The notes beneath the pieces were generated by a model. It had not been told where the DNA came from. It ran no database searches and was given only the letters and a program-made list of their open reading frames with translations. This document shows, piece by piece, positions 55,243-63,316 of a DNA stretch of 64,000 bases. How positions within the stretch are numbered: position 1 is the stretch's first letter; every line of letters starts with the position of its first letter. Position numbers and translations under genes: made by a program. This stretch comes from CAZPHU01 sp964586285 (lineage in GTDB: Bacteria > Fibrobacterota > Chitinivibrionia > Chitinivibrionales > CAYFVL01). The stretch covers positions 1 through 64,000 of the forward strand of contig CAZPHU010000002.1 in the NCBI GenBank assembly GCA_964586285.1. Direction: 5' to 3'.

Positions 55243-56298
55243 ATGGCACTTTTAGGCTCTTACAAAGAAAAAGACAACTCATGGGAAAACGATAACTTCG
55301 TTAACTATAGTATTAATAGAAAACCAAAAGCACGCCCGTCCGAATCAGAAGAAAACATTGAAATGGCTCCATTTGGGGTAAAAAGGGAAGAATTCGAAAC
55401 AATTCGCTCCAATGTATACTACCAGATACGAGCCGGGTTAAAAGAGCGGCTCAGGCGCAGAATAATCGAGGAGAATAGCATACCGATAAAGAATTCTGAA
55501 AAAGGAACCATTGAAAAAGATTTTCCGGGACAAATGCCTGAATCAAAAAATGATCTTCTGAAAAGAGAAGTGTTGTTAAAGCTACGTGAACGGATGCGGA
55601 ATCGAATCGTGGAATATAACCGTAAAAAAATCGAGACAGAAGCCTTCGAATTGCTTGACAGAAATACTTCAAATGAAATGGATCTAAACGATAGTAGTAT
55701 TCGCAGGGATGCTTTCAAATCCTTTTCTCAGGACCTGGACAATCAAAACTGTCTGGAAACAAGTGGCGGCTTTTCCACCATTGAAATAAAGGCTCAAGAT
55801 TTTCGGATACACGGATATATAAATAAACAGTCCAACAAACGGGCGTTAAGTGAACATATAAGATCATCTGTATCAAAAGAGGAACTCAAAAATATACGGA
55901 TTGCTATTCGCAAACAGTTGTACGATGAGATTCTGCTTCAAGTTAGCGAGGAGCTGCGAAGCATACTGGATCAGAAAATCGAGGAAATACTTGGAAATAA
56001 TCAAAATAAAATTCCATTGAAAAAAATTCGTTCGAGAGATGTCTCAAGGAACTCAGAATATGAGCGGATCTGTGCCATCCTGGAGGCGGCGCGAGCAGCT
56101 GCTCTTGATAATGAAACCATGCATATGTTTAGCAATATGGTACTTGGTACTAAAGAGGGCATGAAGATACTAGTAGACTATCGCAAAAAGTCACAAATGA
56201 ATACCACTAAGCTTGCGTCTTTGATAGAAGGTGTTAGCCGGTGTTTTGATTGCGGTGAGAATCAAATTAGCAGCTATATATCTAACCACTTGAGTTGA
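55243..56298 (+). CDS. hypothetical highly charged helical protein
   Basis: A 351-residue protein I do not recognise. It is soluble, very rich in Arg, Lys, Glu and Asn, and mostly helical, with repeated segments of similar character (IRSNVYYQIRAGLKERLRRR, LLKREVLLKLRERMRNRIVE, IRIAIRKQLYDEILLQVSEE). These look like three related helical hairpins. A C-terminal part (CAILEAARAAALDNETMHMF) ends in RCFDCGENQ with a CxxC. ATG 55243 was chosen for the GGAG upstream and the promoter at 55157; the frame is open 10 codons earlier. Confidence 0.75.
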   Translation: MALLGSYKEKDNSWENDNFVNYSINRKPKARPSESEENIEMAPFGVKREEFETIRSNVYYQIRAGLKERLRRRIIEENSIPIKNSEKGTIEKDFPGQMPESKNDLLKREVLLKLRERMRNRIVEYNRKKIETEAFELLDRNTSNEMDLNDSSIRRDAFKSFSQDLDNQNCLETSGGFSTIEIKAQDFRIHGYINKQSNKRALSEHIRSSVSKEELKNIRIAIRKQLYDEILLQVSEELRSILDQKIEEILGNNQNKIPLKKIRSRDVSRNSEYERICAILEAARAAALDNETMHMFSNMVLGTKEGMKILVDYRKKSQMNTTKLASLIEGVSRCFDCGENQISSYISNHLS

Positions 56299-56393
56299 AA
56301 TTAGAATCTCATCGACACTTCTTATCAATTGAGTATCGGTCCAAACGTTCTCATTTATGGACCTGGTAACCAGCGGTGATTTATTTTACAGAT

Positions 56394-56873
56394 ATGATAC
56401 GTACATCAATTGGTCAAGATTCCCACCGTTTTGAAAAGGAAAATGTTTCCAAGCCTCTTATGCTTGGCGGTGTGCATATACCGAACTGTCCCGGTTTGGC
56501 CGGTAATAGTGATGCGGATGTTATTCTTCACGCAATTACAAATGCGGTATCCGGAATAAGTGGATGTAACATTCTTGGTGAGGTGAGCGACAAACTATGC
56601 CTTGAACAGAATATCACCGACAGTACAGTATATCTTCAACACGCGCTGAAAACTCTGGGTGAGTATAAAATTCGACATATCTCTATTTCCGTCGAATGCC
56701 GACGTCCCAAACTTTCACCTCACATAATCAGGATTAAAAAGAGAGTAGCAGATCTCCTTACGATAGATATCGATTCCGTGGGTCTGACAGCGACTAGTGG
56801 TGAAGGTCTGACTGCATTCGGGAGGGGAGAGGGGATCCAGGCTTTGGTGATCGCAACCGCACAGAAAGAATAG
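56394..56873 (+). CDS. ispF: IspF-like protein (MECDP synthase family, divergent)
   Basis: A 159-residue protein with the fold signature of 2-C-methyl-D-erythritol 2,4-cyclodiphosphate synthase. Metal ligands D9 and H11 (GQDSHRF) and H46 (VILHAI) are kept, as is the C-terminal TSGEGLTAFGRGEGIQ with the second-metal Glu. Several otherwise conserved positions differ: GHSDAD is GNSDAD (N38), the helix Asp is N50, and GDIGxxFPD is replaced by CNILGEVSDK. It is therefore a divergent subfamily that may have an altered substrate. The start at 56394 gives the usual MIRTSIGQD N-terminus; the frame is open from GTG 56376. Confidence 0.8.
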   Translation: MIRTSIGQDSHRFEKENVSKPLMLGGVHIPNCPGLAGNSDADVILHAITNAVSGISGCNILGEVSDKLCLEQNITDSTVYLQHALKTLGEYKIRHISISVECRRPKLSPHIIRIKKRVADLLTIDIDSVGLTATSGEGLTAFGRGEGIQALVIATAQKE

Positions 56874-56958
56874 AATCGTTTGCTTGTGTTTGCTTTAGAA
56901 CGAAGGATACTCGAAATTCAGGAAGATATTGGCGCGATCTCGTTATCTTGTTTTGTTT

Positions 56959-58875
56959 TCAGGGCTTTACAAGTATTTTAAAGCGTTTACGGCTTAATTC
57001 ATCGTCATTTGGATTCAAGTATTCCACAAGGGCAATATAGGTTCCGCATATTACGCTTTTCCCCGCCGTGTTCTTTGTTTTCCACAGATAGCCCGTTTTT
57101 TCGGGGTCTTGCATAAATGCCGGAGAATTATTTACGCGACTATTTTCTAAACTTGCTATCACATTTCCTTTAAGCGAATAGATCTTCACAGCTTGAATAT
57201 TCTTTCCCATTATTCGAACCGCATCATCACGAGCAACCGGGTTTGGAAACACTGACGGTTCATGGCTCTTTGTATCGGCATAATGCTGAACATTGAAATG
57301 CACGGAGGCTTCCAGTACATGTTCGGGATTCGTATTGGAGATCGTTACAAGTATCGTGTCGTAATGGAGCCAATTATGGATAACCTTATTGATTGCCGGC
57401 TTATGATCGGTGCTTATATCGATTATCGTATCCGGTCTGTCGCGGCTCAAAAGGATTGCCTTTACTCCCCAGGACGGGGTTTGATTTGTTTCGATGCTTA
57501 TTGAAAGGCTTTCAGCCGCCTGCGGTTTCCTGACATGGGAGTAATACTCCATGCTGTATGGATCAATTGTTCGGACAATACTTTCGGAGGAATCGAGATT
57601 ATAATGCCATTGTGGTAAAAGGTTCGCTTCTTCAATGAAAACCCCCATTTTCGCCCTACTGCCTGTGAAGTAACTTTCTGTAAAAAATGAACTCATAATA
57701 TCAGACCATGACTTATTTGCCTTCAATGATGCTTTTTCGAGGAGCTGATGAAAAGAAAGAGGCTGCGAATAGCTGTACATGAACACATCACGGATAAACT
57801 CTATGGAAGGCTCATTGTCGTAAACAGTCTCGTATAGAAAAAGAGTGATGAGGCTGTTGTGGTATAATTCTTTTGTATCATTTAAAAAGGGGTACGAAGG
57901 ATCGGAGAAGAAAACATCAACGTATTGGATATAGTCATTGATGGAATCGAACGCCAGTTCTTCCATGAGGACAGCCGTACCTTCCAGCCAGGTTAAAGGA
58001 AGATAGGCAGGACCGTTGTTTTCAATTCGAGTAAGCGAATATTGAATGGCATGAAAGAATTCATGCGCCGCAGTCACACGAACGGCCTTTTCAGGATGGG
58101 TTTCGTAATCAAATCCGTCTGTATCCCAACCATCCCATTCGTTGCGGATCGAGATTATGCTGCTGAAACCGTCTTTCCCATCGATTCTCCTCCAGGGATA
58201 TGTTATGCCATAGTCACCATCCACCTGTTTTGAGATAACAACCTTGTAGCGATCCGAAAGATATCTGTATGTATTATATGGAGCAGGAGCGGGAAAGGAA
58301 AACCTTTCTACCTCCATCTGCCATGCGCTGTCAAATGCCCAGGCGACCTCATCGACATAGTCGGGTACTCCATTAGACCCCCATACTTTTCTTCGCCAAT
58401 CATTTCGATATCCATAGCCGTATGAATCTTGCGGATCAACCGCGGAATCTCCTCTAAGGGTATAATAGATTTCGAAATTGCCGGAGGGGGAAACGTATGG
58501 GGTGAATGAATTGGGTATGTCGATGAACCGCTGGTATAGAGCGCGAAATGAAGCGCTTAAAGAGGACCAGTTGCGGGCAAGAAAGTGCATGTCCCTCTGG
58601 GTAAGCTTACGATGGTTGCTAATAGTAAAATCCGTTTTATTACCGATCTCCGCTTGAAGGAGCGGAGTTAGTGATCGCTCTATTTCTTTTATATGCTCTT
58701 GCAGGTATAACTCTTGGCGTGTGGAATTTCTTTCTTTGCCTCCAGAGTGCTGTGTCTTTGCTTCCAGGAGGTTCGGTACAAAGATACAGACCAAAATGAT
58801 TAGGAGTATACTATTGAAAGAGACTTTCTCATCGTTTTCGGGTTTGTTGTTTTGTACCATTTGAGGTTGTACCAT
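56959..58875 (-). CDS. secreted metalloprotease (MXAN_6640-like) with C-terminal sorting domain
   Basis: A 638-residue exported protein. A signal anchor (NSILLIILVCIFVPNLLEA) precedes a gluzincin-type domain of the MXAN_6640 family. GNFEIYYTLRGDSAVDP and NGVPDYVDEVAWAFDSAWQM are family landmarks. The zinc motif HEFFH is at 271-275, and WLEGTAVLMEEL supplies the third ligand Glu. The C-terminus (VFPNPVARDDAVRI, KIYSLKGNVIASLEN, LWKTKNTAGKSVICGTYIAL) is a T9SS/FlgD-like sandwich for surface sorting. The start region is a 15-bp tandem duplication, so Met6 is an equally possible start. Confidence 0.9.
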   Translation of the reverse strand: MVQPQMVQNNKPENDEKVSFNSILLIILVCIFVPNLLEAKTQHSGGKERNSTRQELYLQEHIKEIERSLTPLLQAEIGNKTDFTISNHRKLTQRDMHFLARNWSSLSASFRALYQRFIDIPNSFTPYVSPSGNFEIYYTLRGDSAVDPQDSYGYGYRNDWRRKVWGSNGVPDYVDEVAWAFDSAWQMEVERFSFPAPAPYNTYRYLSDRYKVVISKQVDGDYGITYPWRRIDGKDGFSSIISIRNEWDGWDTDGFDYETHPEKAVRVTAAHEFFHAIQYSLTRIENNGPAYLPLTWLEGTAVLMEELAFDSINDYIQYVDVFFSDPSYPFLNDTKELYHNSLITLFLYETVYDNEPSIEFIRDVFMYSYSQPLSFHQLLEKASLKANKSWSDIMSSFFTESYFTGSRAKMGVFIEEANLLPQWHYNLDSSESIVRTIDPYSMEYYSHVRKPQAAESLSISIETNQTPSWGVKAILLSRDRPDTIIDISTDHKPAINKVIHNWLHYDTILVTISNTNPEHVLEASVHFNVQHYADTKSHEPSVFPNPVARDDAVRIMGKNIQAVKIYSLKGNVIASLENSRVNNSPAFMQDPEKTGYLWKTKNTAGKSVICGTYIALVEYLNPNDDELSRKRFKILVKP

Positions 58876-58880
58876 TTGAG
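58852..58880. repeat. 15-bp tandem duplication at a start codon
   Basis: TTGTACCATTTGAG occurs twice (58852-58865 and 58867-58880) with a 15-bp period. On the minus strand it duplicates ATG GTA CAA, so the protease frame begins MVQPQMVQ, with two potential start codons five codons apart. Confidence 0.85.
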
Positions 58881-58942
58881 ATTAATGCGAATACAAAAAC
58901 AGCGCTGCATTATTGTTTTTTTGGGATCCGGTCATTATAAAG

Positions 58943-58973
58943 AAAAAAAGCGGACTCACTAACGTGCGTCCGC
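58943..58973 (-). terminator. rho-independent terminator of the TPR gene
   Basis: On the minus strand GCGGAC (58968-58973 region) pairs with GTCCGC (58950-58955 region) around a 12-nt loop and is followed by T7 (the A-tract at 58943-58949 on the plus strand). It lies ~155 nt after the stop of the TPR gene and before the protease gene. Confidence 0.85.
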
Positions 58974-59129
58974 CTTCAGGGAAGTAACAGCCCCTCAACT
59001 CTATTGCCGGTACTCGTAGGTTTTGGGGAAGCTAAGAGCAGCCGGACACACACAAGGGAGGTGCAGAGTGTCTCGGGTGTTGTACATTTGTTTATATCGG
59101 CTCTGCAAACAGAGCACTTTAATTTTTTC

Positions 59130-59900
59130 TCAGGCATTTTTGAAATCTTCTTCTATTTCCTTCAAAGACTGAAATTCTTCCGCGTAAAAATTGTAGATTT
59201 TTTTCGCATCATCCACATTTCCCGTCTGACGAGCCGCGTCCAGAAGATTCAGGTAGGTGTCGTTATTAGTTGGGTTAAGTTTGATCGATTCAAAAAACAG
59301 TGAAAAAGCATCTTTGTATCTCTGTTGATAATATGATATGATACCTAAGCCGTTGAATGTTTCGGCACTGGGACCTTCGGTATCGTTTATTGCGATATAT
59401 TCGGCCATGGCTTCGTTTAGTTTTCCCTCTTCCAACAAAGCGTTTGCCTGTTCTATCCTGGGATTATAAACACCGACTTTCATGGCTCTTTCGGAGCTGT
59501 AGATCTCGTCTCCCTGTGTCTCTATACTTTCGGCCAGGATAGAAATTTCCTGAAGATCGGGGTTTTTGGAAAGCGCCTCTTTCAGGAAAGGAAGAACCTG
59601 ATCGATTCTTCTAAGCTTAAGGCCGGCATCAAAGAAATTAACAAGTGCATCGGTGTAATCGGCTTTAATAGAACAGGCCAGTTTAAACATCGACCATGAA
59701 TCTTCCCACGCCTTCTGAATCCAGGAAATGATCCCCATATCATTGTATGCGCGCCAGTTTTGAGGATCCTGCTCGACTACTTTTACCAGAATGCGTGCGG
59801 CGGCAGGGAGGTCTCCTTTGTTGATATACTCCTCGGCTTGTAGGTTTTCTTCAAGAAAACGCTCCTGATGCGACATTTCATTTTGTGTATCTTCACTCAT
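59130..59900 (-). CDS. tetratricopeptide repeat protein
   Basis: A 256-residue cytoplasmic protein built of TPR helices: AEEYINKGDLPAAARILVKV, then AYNDMGIISWIQKAWEDSWS, ANALLEEGKLNEAMAEYIAI and FNGLGIISYYQQRYKDAFSL with SIKLNPTNNDTYLNLLDAAR. TPRs mediate protein-protein contacts; no catalytic motif is present. The start ATG has AAAGG upstream. A terminator lies downstream on the same strand. It diverges from the Dabb gene across a region with two palindromes. Confidence 0.88.
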   Translation of the reverse strand: MSEDTQNEMSHQERFLEENLQAEEYINKGDLPAAARILVKVVEQDPQNWRAYNDMGIISWIQKAWEDSWSMFKLACSIKADYTDALVNFFDAGLKLRRIDQVLPFLKEALSKNPDLQEISILAESIETQGDEIYSSERAMKVGVYNPRIEQANALLEEGKLNEAMAEYIAINDTEGPSAETFNGLGIISYYQQRYKDAFSLFFESIKLNPTNNDTYLNLLDAARQTGNVDDAKKIYNFYAEEFQSLKEIEEDFKNA

Positions 59901-60446
59901 GAAGGACCTTTCTTAGATTATGCCTTTGTCTTTATTTAATATGCATCTATTACATGATATTGTCAACTCTTGAGTTACAAACACTTTAAATGATTTTATC
60001 CGGTTTGTAAGAAACGATACTGATGAGTTAAGTTCGGTTTAGTCTGAGGTAGTGTGAACTTGCTTGATGTCTTGTTTTTTTGCGCCTGTTACAAAGTGTG
60101 CATATGCACAAATCTTTAATCGTAAATATTACGATTATCTACCTTCAATACTTTCTTTTGTTTACGCGTTTTAGGATATGAATATTAATGTTTTAGCCTA
60201 AAAACCGGAGTTATTTCAGTCCTGAGAAAAAGGCATCGATTGAACAAACACAATTTTGGCCAACGATCAGGTGTGGTTTTGAACCGTGTAGTACATTACT
60301 CTTCCAAAACTCCTAAAAAAGAAGCCTCAAGCTACTCATATGCGATTACTATGGAAGAATTAAGTATATTCATATTCGACCCGGGGAGGGAAATGATATT
60401 TGATATATGTTACTTTTTCAAATATTTAGCCAATGGAGAGGGAAAA
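59901..60446. other. 546-bp divergent intergenic region
   Basis: Lies between the TPR gene (minus) and the Dabb gene (plus). It contains two perfect palindromes listed separately and a smaller inverted repeat TTTTAG/CTAAAA at 60191-60203. The frame open upstream of the Dabb start (from 60240) has no protein character, so I do not count it as coding. Confidence 0.5.
60097..60137. promoter_or_regulatory. two adjacent perfect palindromes, candidate operators
   Basis: TGTGCATATGCACA (60097-60110) is a perfect 14-bp palindrome. Six bases later TAATCGTAA-ATA-TTACGATTA (60117-60137) is a perfect 9-bp inverted repeat with a 3-bp centre. Both are of the size bound by dimeric repressors. Their location between divergent genes supports a regulatory role, but the regulator is not identifiable. 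Confidence 0.5.
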
Positions 60447-60752
60447 ATGATCAAACACGTAGTGATTTGGAAACTCAAGGAAACGGCTATGGGAGCAACC
60501 AAGTATGAAAACGCTCTGGCAATGAAAACGCGTCTGGAAGCCTTGAGTGAAAAAATACCTCAAATTATTTCCATCGAAGTCGGCATCAATATAACCGTTT
60601 CTGCAACAGCGGGAGATGTAGTTTTGATTTCCACCTTTGCCGACGACGAGGCCCTGGAGACCTATACGAATCATCCCGAGCATAAAAAAGTCGCGGACTT
60701 TGTATCTTCAGTTCGCCTGGAGCGTACAGTTGTGGACTATGTGGTGAATTAG
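60447..60752 (+). CDS. Dabb (stress-responsive alpha/beta-barrel) domain protein
   Basis: A 101-residue protein of the Dabb family. It starts MIKHVVIWKLKETA, has LEALSEKIPQIISIEVGINI and TFADDEALETYTNHPEHKK, and ends RLERTVVDYVV, as in family members, which form dimeric ferredoxin-like barrels. The function in bacteria is mostly unknown. ATG 60447 is chosen because GGAGAGG lies just upstream and the domain begins exactly there; the frame remains open 69 codons upstream. Confidence 0.93.
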   Translation: MIKHVVIWKLKETAMGATKYENALAMKTRLEALSEKIPQIISIEVGINITVSATAGDVVLISTFADDEALETYTNHPEHKKVADFVSSVRLERTVVDYVVN

Positions 60753-61183
60753 GAAAGCAGAGTAGAACATTGCAGGTTCTGCTCCTTTATTTGAGTCTCA
60801 TTTAGATGTGAATCGCCGGTTTTTGCAGTTAAATTACCGGAAATAGTTACCTGCGGCCAATCTATCATTCCAAGAGACCAAATAATCGTACTTATTATTC
60901 AGACATTACACTCCATTCTCCAAGCGGGAGCGGAGACAAATGGCTCTGCCGAATATTTTAATGCATGTCGTGGATTATCTCGAAAAATGACACGAGGTTT
61001 CCGGTTTATCCGATGTAGTTTCGTGTCGTTTCGGGTCGGTCTGTGCGTTCGGCTTGGGTTTCGAAAACCTCATGCCGGCTGGGGGAGGATTTGTTAACAG
61101 CCAACACTCTTTTGCATCAGAGATGCGGCATGCAGTAATTTTAGCCTCTGTTTTTTAGGAAATGTGTCTTTCAAGGAGAGAGA
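60753..61183. other. 431-bp stretch upstream of aconitase, no gene seen
   Basis: No open frame or RNA with clear character was found. This probably contains the acn promoter and leader; the only clear signal is the ribosome site AAGGAGAG at 61173-61180. No strong operator or hairpin was recognised. Confidence 0.4.
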
Positions 61184-63124
61184 ATGATGGGCAAAAATAT
61201 CGTCCGGAAGATTATGGATTCACATATTGTAGAGGGTGAACCGGCAGCGGGTAAGGAAGTTGGTATTCGTATAGACCAGACTCTTACTCAAGATGCTACA
61301 GGGACAATGGCCTACCTTCAATTTGAAGCACTGGGCTTTGATCGGGTAAAAACCGAATTGTCGGTATCTTATGTCGATCACAACACGATTCAGGAAGGAT
61401 TTGAAAACGCCGATGATCACCGATACCTTGAAACTGTGGCGCGCAAGTACGGGATCTTGTTTTCGAAACCGGGCAACGGTATATGCCATCAGGTGCATTT
61501 GGAACGATTTGGCCTTCCCGGCAAAACACTTCTGGGCAGCGATTCCCATACACCGACAAATGGGGGAATCGGCATGATTGCTATCGGAGCCGGGGGCTTA
61601 GATGTGGCGGTTGCGATGGGAGGCGGCCCATTCTACATGCCTTATCCCAAAGTGGTTAAAGTAGAATTGACCGGAAAGTTGCGCCCCTGGGTCGCCGCCA
61701 AGGATATCATTCTAAAAGTTCTTGAGATCCTTTCGACAAAAGGCAATGTGGGGACAATCATTGAATACGGTGGGGAAGGCGTTAAGACGCTTTCGGTTCC
61801 TCAACGTTCTACGGTTACCAATATGGGAGCGGAGCTGGGTGTAACTACATCTGTTTTCCCCTCGGATGAGATTACTCATGAGTTTTTAAAAGCTCAAAAG
61901 CGCGAAGAGGGATACGTACTTCTGGAAGCCGATGCTGATGCGGAGTATGATCGCGTGATAGAAATCGATCTTTCTACTCTTGAACCACGCGCGGCCTGTC
62001 CGCACTCTCCCGGTAATATCAAGACACTCAAAGAGCTGGGCGGAACTAAGGTTGATCAGGTACTAATCGGTTCGTGCACTAATTCCTCTTATCAGGATAT
62101 AATGACTATTGCGGCTGCACTAAAAGGTAAAAAGGTCGCTCCGGGAGTTTCTTTCGGAGTATCGTGCGGCTCACGTCAGGTGCTTGAGATGGTCGGCAGA
62201 AACGGTGCCCTGGCCGACATTATAAGTGCAGGTGCCAGATTGCTTGAAAGCGCATGTGGTTTTTGTATCGGAAATTCCATGGCACCCAAAACGAATGCGG
62301 TTTCGGTCAGAACATCAAACCGTAACTTCTTTGGAAGAAGCGGTACTACGAGCGCTGATGTTTACCTTGTCTCACCCGAAGCAGCTGTCGCGGCCGCCTT
62401 GTCGGGGGAATTGATCGATCCAACCGAATACTTTGGAGCCAATGATTTCCCAGCAGTCGAGCAGCCCTCGGAATTTTTGATTGACGACTCGATGATTCTT
62501 CAACCATCCCGCAATCCGGCCGATATTACCGTTGAGCGCGGTCCCAATATAGGCAATCCGCCCGCAAGTGATGAATGTGCCGATACAATCGAAGGGGTTG
62601 CGACTATAAAGGTTGAAGACAAAATTACTACCGATCATATCATGCCGGCCGGAAGCCGTTTGAAATATCGATCCAACATACCAAAGTATGCCGACTTCGT
62701 TTTTGAGAGAACCGATCCGGACTTTGCCGGCAATGCTTTAGCAAACAAGGAAAAAGGCATAGCCAACATAATAGTTGCAGGAGAGTCTTACGGACAGGGA
62801 TCATCACGCGAACACGCCGCGATATGCCCGATGTATCTGGGAGTCAAAATGGTTATAGCCAAATCGACCGAACGAATTCACAGGGCTAACCTCATCAATT
62901 TTGGCATAATCCCGGCAGCTTTCGCAAATCCCGCGGATTATGAAAAAATCAATCAAGGGGATGAACTTTCGGTTCAAGCGGTGCGAGAGGCGATACAAAA
63001 AGGGACCGATCTTTCCCTGCACAACAAAAGTAGCAAAGAGACTATCATGCTTAGGGTAGAAATTTCGGACCGGGAAAGAGAAATCCTTCTGGCCGGCGGG
63101 AAAATAAACGCCACTAAGAAGTAA
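61184..63124 (+). CDS. aconitate hydratase
   Basis: A 646-residue aconitase that interconverts citrate and isocitrate via a 4Fe-4S cluster. Cluster cysteines lie in GSCTNSSYQDI and SACGFCIGNS. Substrate and cluster-site motifs LLGSDSHTPTNGG, GPFYMPYPKV and GESYGQGSSREHAA are intact. The last supplies the catalytic serine region of the swivel domain (residues ~480-640). The length and domain order fit the shorter, Aquifex-type bacterial aconitases rather than AcnA or AcnB. ATG 61187 is an equally good start, with AAGGAG upstream. A strong hairpin follows. Confidence 0.95.
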   Translation: MMGKNIVRKIMDSHIVEGEPAAGKEVGIRIDQTLTQDATGTMAYLQFEALGFDRVKTELSVSYVDHNTIQEGFENADDHRYLETVARKYGILFSKPGNGICHQVHLERFGLPGKTLLGSDSHTPTNGGIGMIAIGAGGLDVAVAMGGGPFYMPYPKVVKVELTGKLRPWVAAKDIILKVLEILSTKGNVGTIIEYGGEGVKTLSVPQRSTVTNMGAELGVTTSVFPSDEITHEFLKAQKREEGYVLLEADADAEYDRVIEIDLSTLEPRAACPHSPGNIKTLKELGGTKVDQVLIGSCTNSSYQDIMTIAAALKGKKVAPGVSFGVSCGSRQVLEMVGRNGALADIISAGARLLESACGFCIGNSMAPKTNAVSVRTSNRNFFGRSGTTSADVYLVSPEAAVAAALSGELIDPTEYFGANDFPAVEQPSEFLIDDSMILQPSRNPADITVERGPNIGNPPASDECADTIEGVATIKVEDKITTDHIMPAGSRLKYRSNIPKYADFVFERTDPDFAGNALANKEKGIANIIVAGESYGQGSSREHAAICPMYLGVKMVIAKSTERIHRANLINFGIIPAAFANPADYEKINQGDELSVQAVREAIQKGTDLSLHNKSSKETIMLRVEISDREREILLAGGKINATKK

Positions 63125-63160
63125 ACGATAAATCGATCGAAGAAAAATAGAGACCGATAA

Positions 63161-63198
63161 GGAGAGGGAGACACAGAGATGTTTGTGTCTCCCTCTCT
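63161..63198 (+). terminator. long perfect hairpin after aconitase
   Basis: GAGAGGGAGACACA (63162-63175) pairs exactly with TGTGTCTCCCTCTC (63184-63197) around an 8-nt loop. No T-tract follows, so it may terminate weakly or stabilise the acn mRNA 3' end. It could also serve the convergent kinase gene from the other side. Confidence 0.6.
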
Positions 63199-63316
63199 GA
63201 TTGTAGCCTTAATTATGCTTTTAGATTGAGTCAATGATTCGACAAAAGATCGCATTATAGTTTACTCTGATGTCTGAGACACACGGAGAGGTGGCCAAAC
63301 AAAGCAACCGAGAGAT

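Noticed and set aside
60240..60446. N-terminal extension of the Dabb frame
   Set aside because: The 69 upstream codons have no domain and the ribosome site plus domain boundary point to ATG 60447.
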